This document shows, in pieces, positions 1 through 9,883 of a DNA stretch of 64,000 nucleotides. The position numbers and the translations under genes are program-made. Under the pieces are notes generated by a model. It was not told where the DNA came from. It did no database searches and saw only the letters and a program-made list of their open reading frames with translations. Position 1 is the first letter of the stretch; each line of letters starts with the position of its first letter. The stretch is from contig JAHDVF020001251.1 of NCBI GenBank assembly GCA_022606425.2, positions 978,501-1,042,500 of the forward strand, written 5' to 3'. The stretch comes from Lepidostoma basale (Eukaryota; Arthropoda; Insecta; Trichoptera; Lepidostomatidae).

Positions 1-365
1 TGTCCAAAGAAAACACTGGAAGTGCTTAACGATATCAAAAGAGCCGCTCAGATGTAAACTGATCATCGATAACACACCTATTGAGCAAGTCATGCGATTC
101 ACTAACCTAGGCATAGAGATCGGTAGCTACAGTGACCTATATGACGAGGTGCGAGCACAAACCAACAAAGCGACAGCCTTGGCTGGCTGCTTGCGCGATA
201 CCATATGGAGGAACAGATACATGCTAACCAAAAGTAAAGTCAAGATATGCAAGGCATGCGTTCGCCCCATCATGACGTATGGAATAGAGGTCAGAGCCGA
301 TACCAATAGAACTATGAACCTTCTTAGAGTAGCAGATATGCAAACGTTTCGAAAGTATTCAACCT
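1..365 (+). mobile_element. LINE-C 3' fragment
   Basis: Frame reads [36 protein letters not shown]: the C-terminal tail of a non-LTR reverse transcriptase, after the catalytic domain. Same family as 8395-8865 and 10428-10800. Cut by the window start. Confidence 0.75.
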
Positions 366-437
366 TAATCATTGATAGAACTAAAAATAAACTTTAATAA
401 TTTAGTTTTTGGCAAGATCTATCACCATTTTATAAAA

Positions 438-685
438 CTAACTAACCAACATGCCGTCTCCCCGAAAGGGTAGGCAGAAAGAATGGACTGTCACACTTTT
501 ACTAATGCGGCACTCCATCCTTCTCCTTTCGCTCCGCGGGGACGCGGTGTGATGGGTTGCGAACCTCATCGCCACCAATAGGCATCTCCCGCGCACACTT
601 CGATCGTCCAACACCCACAAAATAAATCTAAAACAAATAATATAAAATAAAATACCAAAATAAAAATTATTGTCATTTTATTGTC
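438..685 (-). mobile_element. SINE-1 (LINE-A tail sharing), minus copy
   Basis: About 190 bp conserved with 26481-26668 and 29885-30158, plus an AT-rich 5' part. The 3' end is the LINE-A end (flush with CGTCTCCCCG... on + and a (TAAC)n tail). It holds GGTTCGCAACC, close to a Pol III B box. SINE call is inferred. Confidence 0.65.
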
Positions 686-780
686 GCGTAAATTCTACAC
701 CAGACCAAGCACCGTGTGACAATTACCAGGGACCTTCGGTGTGGCTCTTGCCACTCAGCCACGAAGGTCGTCTTCTTGTA
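664..780 (-). mobile_element. SINE-2 tRNA-derived, degenerate copy
   Basis: Same family as 60265-60422: TTTTATTGTCGCG body and a tRNA-like head (CCACTCAGCCACGAAGG on +). The B box is damaged here. Partly abuts SINE-1. Confidence 0.6.
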
Positions 781-1247
781 TTACTAATTCATCATGAGGA
801 AACCTTTCCATCAACTACGCGATACGATTTTATGTGGTTTTAATTGTTTTTTATGTCTTGTTTACAGAGAAAGGCTGGGTCCAAGAAGTGAAAAACACCA
901 GATTTTTAGATAGAAAAGATACTTTTCAAGACTTTTAAATGATAGGTTTAAGGATAGGCAATGGTTAGCAGACTAGTAGGTGTAAGGAGTTATAGTGTTT
1001 AAAAAAACAGAAGAAAGCAATATGTACGTGTCACACTCAACGGCGGATTGGATCGTCCGGAGAAAGCAATTTTTCAAATTTCGATTTCGGAATAAATTCA
1101 AATTCAAAAAGGACGCTTCTTTCCGCGTTTGAGTGAAACACTTGTGTAAATGTATAAATATATTTACTTTGTATTTGTTACGAATATAAATAAACAATTT
1201 AAATAAATAAAAATAATGTATTTTTTTATATTAAAAATACACCAACA
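781..1247. other. no gene seen
   Basis: AT-rich sequence with a short microsatellite-like end; nothing recognised. Confidence 0.4.
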
Positions 1248-1850
1248 TTTAACTAACCAACACGCCGTCTCCCCGAAGGGGTAGGCAGAAAGAATGGACT
1301 GCCACACTTTTCTTTCCTGACATATTTCTCTCGCTTCCTCAACATTCATACATCGTGTCATGCACGCGCGTCGATTTCTCTGACTCCTCACATGGCCGAC
1401 ATTCAATATTTGATTTATTTGATCGTGCCACGTTTTCCTCGGTCTTCCTCTATTTCTGGTTCCGTTTACATCATTAACATATAATTTTTTTACCATTCTT
1501 TCTTCATTCATTCTTTCCATATGTCCAAACCGTCTTAATGATCCTTTCATTATTTTGTTCATGACACCATCATTCGCACCGCATTCACTTCTTATATTTT
1601 CATTCGACACTCTATCATACACAGAGTATCCACACATTCGTCTAAGAGATCTCATTTCTACTGCATTTATTCTACTTTCATCCTTCTTTTGCCAGTTCCA
1701 TGCTTCGCTTCCATACATAAGGGTCGGTAGAAGAACACCGTTGTGCACTGCCATTCTAGCTTTTTTGGATAGGTTTTTGTTTGCGATGACAACTTTAAGT
1801 GCACCATTCACTTTGTTGCCTGCCCCAACCCTTCTTTCAATATCCCTCGT
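1248..1850 (-). mobile_element. LINE-A 3' fragment, 5'-truncated
   Basis: Minus frame reads [28 protein letters not shown] (here RFGHMERM), [15 protein letters not shown] and [16 protein letters not shown]: the LINE-A C-terminal tail. The frame stays open for most of it. The 3' end at ~1250 carries the TAAC-type tail. Confidence 0.8.
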
Positions 1851-1892
1851 ATATCATTTATGTACATTTATGATATTAAAATTTGCACACTA

Positions 1893-2350
1893 TTTGCACA
1901 CCTGATGCCTAACATCATCCCAAGAGAGGCCTGCTGCTTTAACCTCGTCCTGCAGGGTTCTTCTCCAAATGGCTCTAGGAACCTCGCTTCCTCTTTCAAC
2001 CCACAGGGGACCAGTCTAGTGCGCCCTGTGCAATGCAGGCTGGGTTCTGTCCCTGCTTTTTCACACGCCTTAGTCCAGAGAACGGCATTTGACACTGTTT
2101 AGAAAGATCTTGAATATTGAGCGAAGGCACCTATTTATAAACACCTGAAGTTTTCCAATAATATCCATGGTAGATTTCGAAATCTCACATCCGTACAGCA
2201 GTATCCTTTTAAGGCTACTGTTAAATATTTGGAGCAGGAGCTTTTTCAAAATAATACTAATGTGTAAAGGCAACAAGCCGTAACTTAAGTTGCGGCTGTT
2301 TGGCGTAACACGGCTCAAAGCATTCTTATAACTGGCCTCTATCATATACA
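1893..2350 (-). mobile_element. LINE-E 3' fragment
   Basis: Minus strand matches 9036-9486 and 20294-20572 (NAVLWTKACEKA, then ALDWSPVG-type region, degraded). Broken by frameshifts. Confidence 0.7.
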
Positions 2351-2810
2351 ATCACAGATTTGTCTCTATCTCTTTCCTTTACTGAGATATTCACTATCCC
2401 AATAGCCGCAAAATTGTATTAATTTGATACATGTTTTGGCAAAAAGCATCATTTTAAGTTGCTGCTTTTTACCACGGCACAGCCAAAACTTGCGACCTTT
2501 TGCTGCGACACAATATGTATCCTGGCAAATGACAGCAACTTAAATTGCGGCCCATTTACAAATTATTTGTGCGACGGTCTAGCTAATATGTGGCGGCAAA
2601 ACACATTTTCTTTAATAATATGAAGCTTACTATACTTTTATGGCAAAAACATGTCTTAATCATTTTTATGAACTGTATTCTTACTTTAAAAACTTGGTTT
2701 GCATAAGAAAACTTATTTTAAATGATAAAATATAGCAAAAAACAAAATAAAACTATAAACCCGTTTATCTCAAAACTACCATATTTAACTTGCGGCTATT
2801 TGCCTTTGCA
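2275..2810. repeat. dispersed short repeat around AACTTAAGTTGCGGC
   Basis: Variants of this word occur near 2283, 2455, 2545 and 2786, in AT-rich DNA with no coding signal. Degenerate. Confidence 0.35.
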
Positions 2811-3242
2811 CATTAGAATACTGACGAATATAGGACGAACTGCTGGCTACATCCTCTTCCGTACCTCCTGAGCCAGCTATCATACCACTAAGGTAGCAAA
2901 AGCTGGTCGTGGTCATTATGGGGACACCATCGAGCAAGATTGAAGTGGAGTCATTTGTGGACATTGTCAAAGTAAGAAGGTAAAAATCGTGCCTGAGTTG
3001 TATGGCGCATCTGAACTCGTCTGTGAAAAAACTGACGCATGTATGCTTATTTCGTTGGCCACTAATCATTTTTTTATAACAATGTGACAGTTTGAAACAG
3101 ACGAACATTTTCAAATTCCGAAACGTTCCATTATTTAACATACTTGAAAATCTGCTCAAAAAGTACCTACCCAATTAAATCTAGAAAATCTAGAAAGGCG
3201 AACACTTTTTATGTAAAAATAAACAGAAAATTTACAATTTAA

Positions 3243-3480
3243 GCAACTATCACACAGTATCCCTGAAAGGGTAAGCAGAGAGGATTTACACACTGTTCTA
3301 TACTGAAATATATAAAAAAATTTTAACTTAAAAATCGATTCGGCGTGATACGACATTGCGAAATTGTTACAAGATTGACACAAAATTTTTATTAAGTTTA
3401 TAACGAATCTTCTCTCCTCCGTTTGTTATGTCCACACCATCTTAGTGAACCTTAGCATGCTTTTCATTCCTTCATTATTT
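3243..3480 (-). mobile_element. LINE-A remnant, highly degraded
   Basis: Recognisable only by the tail region (GTATCCCTGAAAGGGTAAGC) and the TTTGTTATGTCCACACCATC stretch further on. Confidence 0.4.
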
Positions 3481-3884
3481 ATTTATTTTTGAATTATATA
3501 TATTGCAATTTAATCCTTCTTTTATCATCTCCAAACTTCATAAAATAAAAACAAATGTTGTATTTTGTAAATATTATTTTAATATTTTTTATAATAATTT
3601 TCAATTATTTTCGACATACAAATCTCATAGGTATAACAAACAAAAATTATTTATAATAATTTATATAAATAAAAACATATATGGAAACTCCAAAAACAAT
3701 TTTTAATATTCTTTCATTTGGGTACTGTGATTTCCTGGAATATTGTTTTAAATTAAAAGTTCTTAATTAATTTTAAGGGGTTATTGAAATTTTGAACAAA
3801 TGTTGCGATGCTTTATAGTATTTGCAATTTAATAAAAAATAGCAATTTATAAGAAAATTAACAATTATAAATGAAAATTACATT

Positions 3885-4520
3885 CTGAACAAGCATTGCA
3901 ATTCTGAATAAACATTGCAATTCTGAATGAAAATTGCAATTCTGGACAAACATTGGTTCTATGTATCTAATTCTTGAAGAAAAATATAAAAATTAAAATA
4001 AGGAAAATATAATCTAAACCACTTTTCATTATAAATTCCCTCATTCAAATGCCTCCCTAGATCTGGTTACCCCAGTTGGGAAGGATTAACCATATACTTG
4101 GTAAATAAATAAATTCTGAACAAACATTGCAATTCTGAACCAACATTGCAAATCTGAACCAAAATTGCAATACTTGTCTAGAATTGCAATACTAAACAAG
4201 CATTGCATATTTGAACAAGCATTGCAATTTTGAAGCAAAATTGCAATTCTGAACAAACATTGCAAATCTGAACCAAAATTGCAATACTTGTCTAGAATTG
4301 CAATGCTAAACAAGCATTGCATATTTGAACAAGCGTTGCAATTTTGAACCAAAATTGCAATTCTGAACCAAACTAGCAATTCTGAACAAACATCGCAAAT
4401 CTGAACAAACGTTGCAATTCTAAAAAATAATTGAAAATATGAACACACATTGCAATTCTGAATAAACATTGCAATTCAGAATAAACATTGCAATTCTGAA
4501 CAAAAATTGCAATTCTGATA
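3885..4520. repeat. 19-bp minisatellite with 114-bp higher-order unit
   Basis: Unit close to AACATTGCAATTCTGAACA, about 3 copies at 3885-3955 and over 20 at 4112-4520. Within it, six consecutive diverged units repeat as a 114-bp block (AATCTGAACC at 4151 and 4265). The open frames across it are a by-product of the repeat. Confidence 0.85.
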
Positions 4521-5285
4521 TAATACGATTCTGGGAATATAACCCCAAATGACAGAAAACACAATAAAATAAATATATTGTATATATTTATAACAATTTT
4601 TAAATAAACTTAAATATAATATTGCAATTTGATCATCTATAATGCGAGATGCAATGGTTCTAGGAATTAGATTCCACAAAAAAAAAAGGAATTTTGTATA
4701 TAAATAATTTACAGTCAGGCATTTCTAGCCATTTTCGTTTCACTTTTCTTACACTTACCTGTCTTTCATTTTGTGTCTTAATTTTTTTACTTATCCTTAA
4801 TAAACAATTCATATTTTTTCATTTTCTTCCAAAATATTTATAGAAAACTTCCCTTCAAAAAGCAGCACATAAATCTTATATAAATAAATAAATATTTGTA
4901 AAGCAAAAATTATTATCACTTGAAATACGATATGCTAAAAAAATGTTTTTTTCAATTTGACAACATATTCTAAATGGCCTCTTTTAGATATTTTTGTCAC
5001 CGTTGCCAGGTGATACCATCAATGTAATAGACAACTTAAAAATAGATACTTAAAAAAAACTATATTTATAGAACTAATATAAATAATTATGCATGATTCT
5101 TACACTTAATACATAAATAATTTTGATCTCAGAACATAAATATTAAATAAAGAATTTTAATTTAATTATTTGTCTACAATAATACCAGAAGCTGTGGAAA
5201 GGTATTGATTTCAAACCACATTTATACGTAAAAAAAATACTGTTGTATTCTTAATCAACCCTATCAAATAATGTTTTTATTGCAT
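4521..5285. other. AT-rich, no gene seen
   Basis: Long A/T runs and nothing recognisable on either strand up to the mariner at 5289. Confidence 0.5.
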
Positions 5286-5288
5286 ATA

Positions 5289-6175
5289 TTGGGTTGATGC
5301 AAAAGTTATGACCGTTTTTTATGATGCTAGGTAAAAAAATAATTCTTCAGAAATGATGAAAGGTATCTTCTTTTAAATGATTCCATTGTATAAATGATGC
5401 TTTCCCTCTACTTTCTATTCAGTTTTGGCCTGGCCACAGTACAGTGAAGAGCCCTTGTATTTTTTCAAAATGTCAGTCGATAAAGTGCATTTACGTCATT
5501 GTTTACTTTATGAATTCCGTAAAGACAATACCGCGAGTGTGGCAACCAAAAACATTTGCGAAGTTATGGAGCAGATGTCATCAAAGTTCAACAGGTACGA
5601 ATATGGTTTACAAAATTCCGATCTGGGGATTAAGTTATGCTTTGTGTTTGGTGGGATTGTAAGGGTATTGTGTATTTTGAAATCTTGGAACGCAATCAGA
5701 CAATTACAGCAGAACGATATTGTCAGCAATTATCCAAATTGAACATCGCCCTTCAAAAGGATAGACCAGAATTGGTAAACAGAAAAGGGGTAGTGTTTCA
5801 TCACGACAACGCACGACCACATGTGGCTATGATGACCCAACACAAGCTAAATGAGTTGAATTGGGATGTTATCAAGCATCCACCGTATTCTCCAGATCTT
5901 GCTCCTTCCGATTTTCATTTATTCTGATGACTGAAAAAAAATTTAAATGATAAAAAATTTGATACAATAGAGCAGGTAAAAACATCCCTTATTACATTTT
6001 TCGCATCAAAATCCACGGAATTTTACACTAGTGGTATTAATAAGTTGATAGAAAGATGGGAGAAGGTTACAAGAACGGATGGAAATTAAATAATTGATTA
6101 AAAAATAATACAAATCTAAAAATAAAATAAAAATTGTATATGTAAAAAACGGTTATAACTTTTGCATCAACCCAA
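5289..6175 (+). mobile_element. mariner element, internally deleted and broken
   Basis: Terminal inverted repeats TTGGGTTGATGCAAAAGTTA at both ends, flanked by TA. Frames give MSVDKVHLRHCLLYEFRKDN, then after a deletion ITAERYCQQL, HHDNARPH and [16 protein letters not shown] (second and third Asp, 34 residues apart). The first catalytic Asp region is lost. 887 bp against ~1.3 kb for a full element. Dead. Confidence 0.9.
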
Positions 6176-6179
6176 TATT

Positions 6180-6600
6180 TTACTTCAGGACGGGTCATCA
6201 TTTTTTTTAAATATGTACTGATGCGTGTGATTGGGCGGACGGCCGAACGGCAGAACCCCGCCACCGGCCGAGTGACCAACCACAGCGCGAGACAACACCC
6301 CCACTACTGGAAAAAAAATCTAAAATTGGGGATGGGCCCTCTTTTACCTTTACAAGTAAATATTACTTAGTTATATTAATACTCAAGACAAATGACAATT
6401 AGCTAATTACTCAAGTCTTAACTCACTGGTGTGGAGTGATAATGCAATGAAGAATGAAAAACATCAAAACATTATATTTTGTTTAGTTTATCTCGCGCTC
6501 CGAAAATTATAGAAGCGAGTGTGCGACATAAATAGTTGTGCCCGGGTAGAAATCACAAAAAAGTGATCAATAATATGGCACACAATAAATTAACCAAAAT
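6180..6600. other. no gene seen
   Basis: A short GC-richer patch (6225-6300) and then AT-rich sequence; nothing recognised. Confidence 0.4.
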
Positions 6601-6810
6601 CAAGAGGTCCACAATTATATTCCACTAACAAAATTAACATATACTTTTATATACTTCCAACCATACTTTCATACGCTTTTGTTTCATTGGAATTTGACAC
6701 TCCGTCGTATAAATATTTAACACACATTCTTGTAAGAGATCTCATTTCGCACTTATTTTGATTTCATCTTCCTTTTGCGAGTTCCATGCTTCACTTACAC
6801 ATATAAGTGA
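6600..6810 (-). mobile_element. LINE-A remnant
   Basis: Degraded minus-strand copy of the RSLRRMC... region (AAGAGATCTCATTTC, CTTTTGCGAGTTCCATGCTTC). Confidence 0.45.
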
Positions 6811-6961
6811 CATATTTTTTAACATTTTTGAAAATAACAATTTTTTCATAAAACATTGTAAAATATTCTGTATATAATATTAAAATTAACATAAATCTAT
6901 ATATAAAAATATAATATTTTGTGACAAATTTATTTGATCCATTTGAATATGTTTTTTATTG

Positions 6962-7230
6962 TTAACCCTTTCAGGCACCAATTAGGCTTTCGTTAACCCT
7001 TTCATAGACAGTTTACCGTTTACGTTTCCCCTAACAATTAACATTTCGTTAACCATTAACTCTTTCAGACCCTAATTAGGCTTTCGTCCATTTCATAGAC
7101 AGTTAACCGTTCACGTTACCATTAACAATTAACGTTTACCATCAACCAATAAGATTTCGTTCACCATTAACACCTTCAGGGCCTTACTAGGGTTTCTCTA
7201 AGCCTTTCATTTACCATTTACGTTACCATT
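6962..7230. repeat. degenerate ~95-115 bp tandem repeat, about 2.5 copies
   Basis: Words CAATTAGGCTTTCG / CTAATTAGGCTTTCG and CATAGACAGTTTACCG recur at about 6978, 7068 and 7175, with TTAACC/GTTAAC-rich filling. No coding signal. Confidence 0.55.
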
Positions 7231-7319
7231 AACAAAAAAAATAGTGTTCCATCATTTGAATATTATTTGAAAATATAAACAGTCGAAAATGTATTACAAT
7301 ATATTATAAACTTCTGCTT

Positions 7320-7605
7320 AATGCTTAAATCCAATCTTCATAGATGGCGCTAGTGTTTAGATTGAAACTAACATGTGAAGTTTGGTATTACATTTTAACA
7401 TGTATACAACTTCCAAAAAAAAATTGTCAGACATGGTGGTCGTAAGAAAGGTGGAATGGGGAATGTTGTATTACATAAAGCGTGCGCTTAACCCAACCAA
7501 TGACAGGTCATAAGTCCTGTAAACAGCTCGACCACCATATTCTGTTTCCAATTTGCATCTTCGTCTCTATTGAGATACAATTAGCCATTATAAACTGAGT
7601 TAAAA
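7320..7605 (+). mobile_element. non-coding repeat element N1, partial copy
   Basis: Shares AAGCGTGCGCTTAACCCAAC, GACAGGTCATAAGTCCTGT and CTCTATTGAGATACAATTA with 14276-14630, 31525-32128 and 42825-43442. No ORF. Confidence 0.7.
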
Positions 7606-7854
7606 GGAATTTTTTCTAACTGCGATCGACTACATTTACAGCTCAGATAGTCCAAGTGCATCATAATATTACGTACAATTTAGCAGTGAAGAATTAAAGT
7701 AAAAAGGTTTATAAGACACATTCATACATGAGCTGCAAATGTAGTCTGTCGCAGTTTGAACCCAATTTTTTTGCACTGCAAATGCAGCCAGTAGCACTAT
7801 ACGGGTTAAAAACATAAATATACTGCTATTAACACATTAAGCATGTTTATACAA

Positions 7855-8000
7855 TAACAAACCATCGCGCCATTTCCCAGAAGGGTTAGGCAGAGAGAAT
7901 GGACCGCCATAGTACTAGATTCTGACACACGTCTCTATTTTCCTTCTCGTAAATTCATACAGCGAGTTACTGACATTGAAGGGTTGACAAGCGACATGAG
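7855..8000 (-). mobile_element. LINE-A 3' end remnant
   Basis: Plus strand shows the tail-side words GGGTTAGGCAGAGAGAATGG and ATTCATACAGCG, from the very end of the element. Degraded. Confidence 0.5.
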
Positions 8001-8394
8001 ACTGATGACGTCAGCGAATATTTAAAATGTGAATTACTCTATCGGTATTAAAGTTACATCACTGAAAACTTTTGTGACAAATGGTTCACAGATGTCAGTA
8101 TCGTTTGGTATTTGGGAAAAAATTAAGTAATAAATTATTTGTAGGCGTAACCGTACCAAGACGGTCATACCAACGAACCGGTTAATATCATTTTTTAATA
8201 AATGTGATTACACTTTATTTCATTTAACACAGACATGTTTCGGTTATAAAATAAACCTTTATCAATGTATACAATTTTAATAATAAAATATAACAGACTG
8301 GTCACTTATATACTAAAAAGGGGTGGAGTTCTGTATAAAGGTGGAGGGGGTATAAATAGGAATTGAATTCTTCCCATAAACAAGGCAGCTGCAA

Positions 8395-8865
8395 TCTCTG
8401 GCGCTCTAAAATCCACAATATGTAAAAACAAAGACATGGCCATTAAGAGTAATATGATAATCTATAAAGCATGCGTAAGACCAATAATAACATATGGCGT
8501 CGAAACAAGGGCAGACACAGTAAGGACCAAACAAGTTTTGAGGACTTCTGAAATGAAGACACTGAGGACGATAGCGGGCAAGACACTGAGATATCGCGTG
8601 AGGAACACCAGAATAAGACAGATATGTGAGGTTGAGGATATTATAAGATGGAGCAGACAGCGAAAAAGGGACTGGTAGGGTCATGTTCAAAGAATGGACA
8701 CCAACAGACTCCCTATATTGCATTGCATAATCAGCGTCATGGGACTCGTCCTCGTGGAAGACCATCTAAAAGATGGAAGGACAGCTGGGAATCTACCTCA
8801 CAGGAGGAGCAACACTCTGGAGAACAGACCACATAGGTCTACAACAAGAAATAAGAAGAAGACAT
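8395..8865 (+). mobile_element. LINE-C 3' fragment inside the HH element
   Basis: Reads IYKACVRPIITYGVETRADT, RTIAGKTLRYRVRNTRIRQI, then after a stop RPRGRPSKRWKDSW. A non-LTR C-terminal tail ending in a GAAGAAG-type 3' tail near 8865. Confidence 0.75.
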
Positions 8866-9035
8866 CTCCCCTCTCCTCAATCCTAATTATACCCCTCCAC
8901 CTTTATAAATAACTCTACCCCCTTTTAGTATTATATAAGAGACCACTTGTTAAAATTGCGTACATTGATAAAGGTTAAATTATAACGGGAACATGTCTGT
9001 GTTAAGTGAAATAAGGTGCTGTAATACCAAGTGTA

Positions 9036-9486
9036 CTAATACGGATGTGAGACTTGGAAGTCTACCGCGGACATTATTGGTAAACTCCAGGTGTTTATAA
9101 ATAGGTGCCTTCGCTCAATATTCAAAATCTATTGGCCCCAAACAGTGTCAAATACCGTTCTCTGGACCATAGCAGGCGAAAAGCCAATTAGAGAACAAGT
9201 CGCTAGACGTAAATGGCAGTGGATTGGTCACACTCTGAGACGGAACCCAGCCTGCATCGCTCAGGGTGCACTAGACTGGTCCCCTATGGGGGGAAAGAGA
9301 AAGCGAGGCAGACCTAGAGCCACCTGGAGAAGAGCCCTGCAGGATGAGGTTAAGGCAGCATGCCTCACTTGGGATAATGTTGGGCATCAGGCATGCGATA
9401 GAATCGGGTGGAGAAGATTCCTTGAGGTCCTATGCACCACGGAGGTGTGACAGGACAAAAAGAAGAAAGAAGAAGAAGAAGAATAA
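9036..9486 (+). mobile_element. LINE-E 3' fragment with target duplication
   Basis: Reads [60 protein letters not shown] and ends TEV-stop followed by a (GAA)n-rich tail. Inserted into the HH arm with CAAGTGTA on both sides. Frame open over ~119 codons. Confidence 0.85.
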
Positions 9487-9500
9487 CAAGTGTAATTATA

Positions 9501-9506
9501 TTTATT
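9501..9506 (-). promoter_or_regulatory. candidate poly(A) signal of ClC-a
   Basis: AATAAA on the minus strand about 215 bases after the stop codon. It lies inside the tail of an HH fold-back element (9487-9550), so the transcript end may be transposon-supplied. No transcript evidence is available. Confidence 0.35.
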
Positions 9507-9721
9507 CAAATACGAATCCACAACACAAAGTGAAGGCGAATATAGGAGAAGGGTTAATATCATTAAATTCATGCAATGAATTCATACATCAAATCATTTG
9601 TAATCCAGGCGTAAACACGATAATTCTCTAATCCGTTTGAAAATGTGTTAATAACAATATTTTGGTCTGTCTTTTCTTGCAAGATATTTCAGTTGACTAC
9701 CAAGTTACGTCTGATGCTGGT

Positions 9722-9883
9722 TTAAGGGTCGTGGCGGTTGTCTGTGAGTGGAAGAGACTCCTCCTTGGTGGGCGTAATGTCCTCTTCCAGCGGGATCTTT
9801 TCTGGTGTCTCCGGGGCCTCTTCAGATATGGGCGGAGGCAGAACGAATGTCCCTCCGTTCACTTGTTCTATGGCAGTTCTCAA
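9722..9883 (-). CDS. ClC-a: ClC-a last coding exon 21 (residues 879-931 and stop)
   Basis: Acceptor TTGTTTTCAG. Encodes [18 protein letters not shown], the end of CBS2, then an acidic Pro/Thr-rich tail ending DNRHDP and TAA at 9722-9724. LRxAIExVN at this place is a family hallmark. Confidence 0.93.
   Translation of the reverse strand: MRTAIEQVNGGTFVLPPPISEEAPETPEKIPLEEDITPTKEESLPLTDNRHDP

Larger units (their letters stand above)
8200..9550. mobile_element. HH fold-back element, carrying LINE-C and interrupted by LINE-E
   Basis: Left arm 8205-8390 and right arm 8870-9027 plus 9495-9550 are inverted copies of each other and of the arms at 38349-38790. Between the arms lies LINE-C (8395-8865). 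The right arm is split by LINE-E, with the 8-bp duplication CAAGTGTA at 9028-9035 and 9487-9494. Each arm has a hammerhead-like core (minus 8232-8265, plus 8965-8997). Confidence 0.75.

Noticed and set aside
1555..1905. Plus-strand open frames with [20 protein letters not shown] sequence, repeated across the window
   Set aside because: They are antisense shadows of the LINE-A C-terminal frame.
4086..4679. Open frames with repeated CNVCSELQCLF-like peptides
   Set aside because: They are translations of the 19-bp minisatellite; three frames are all open because of the repeat period.
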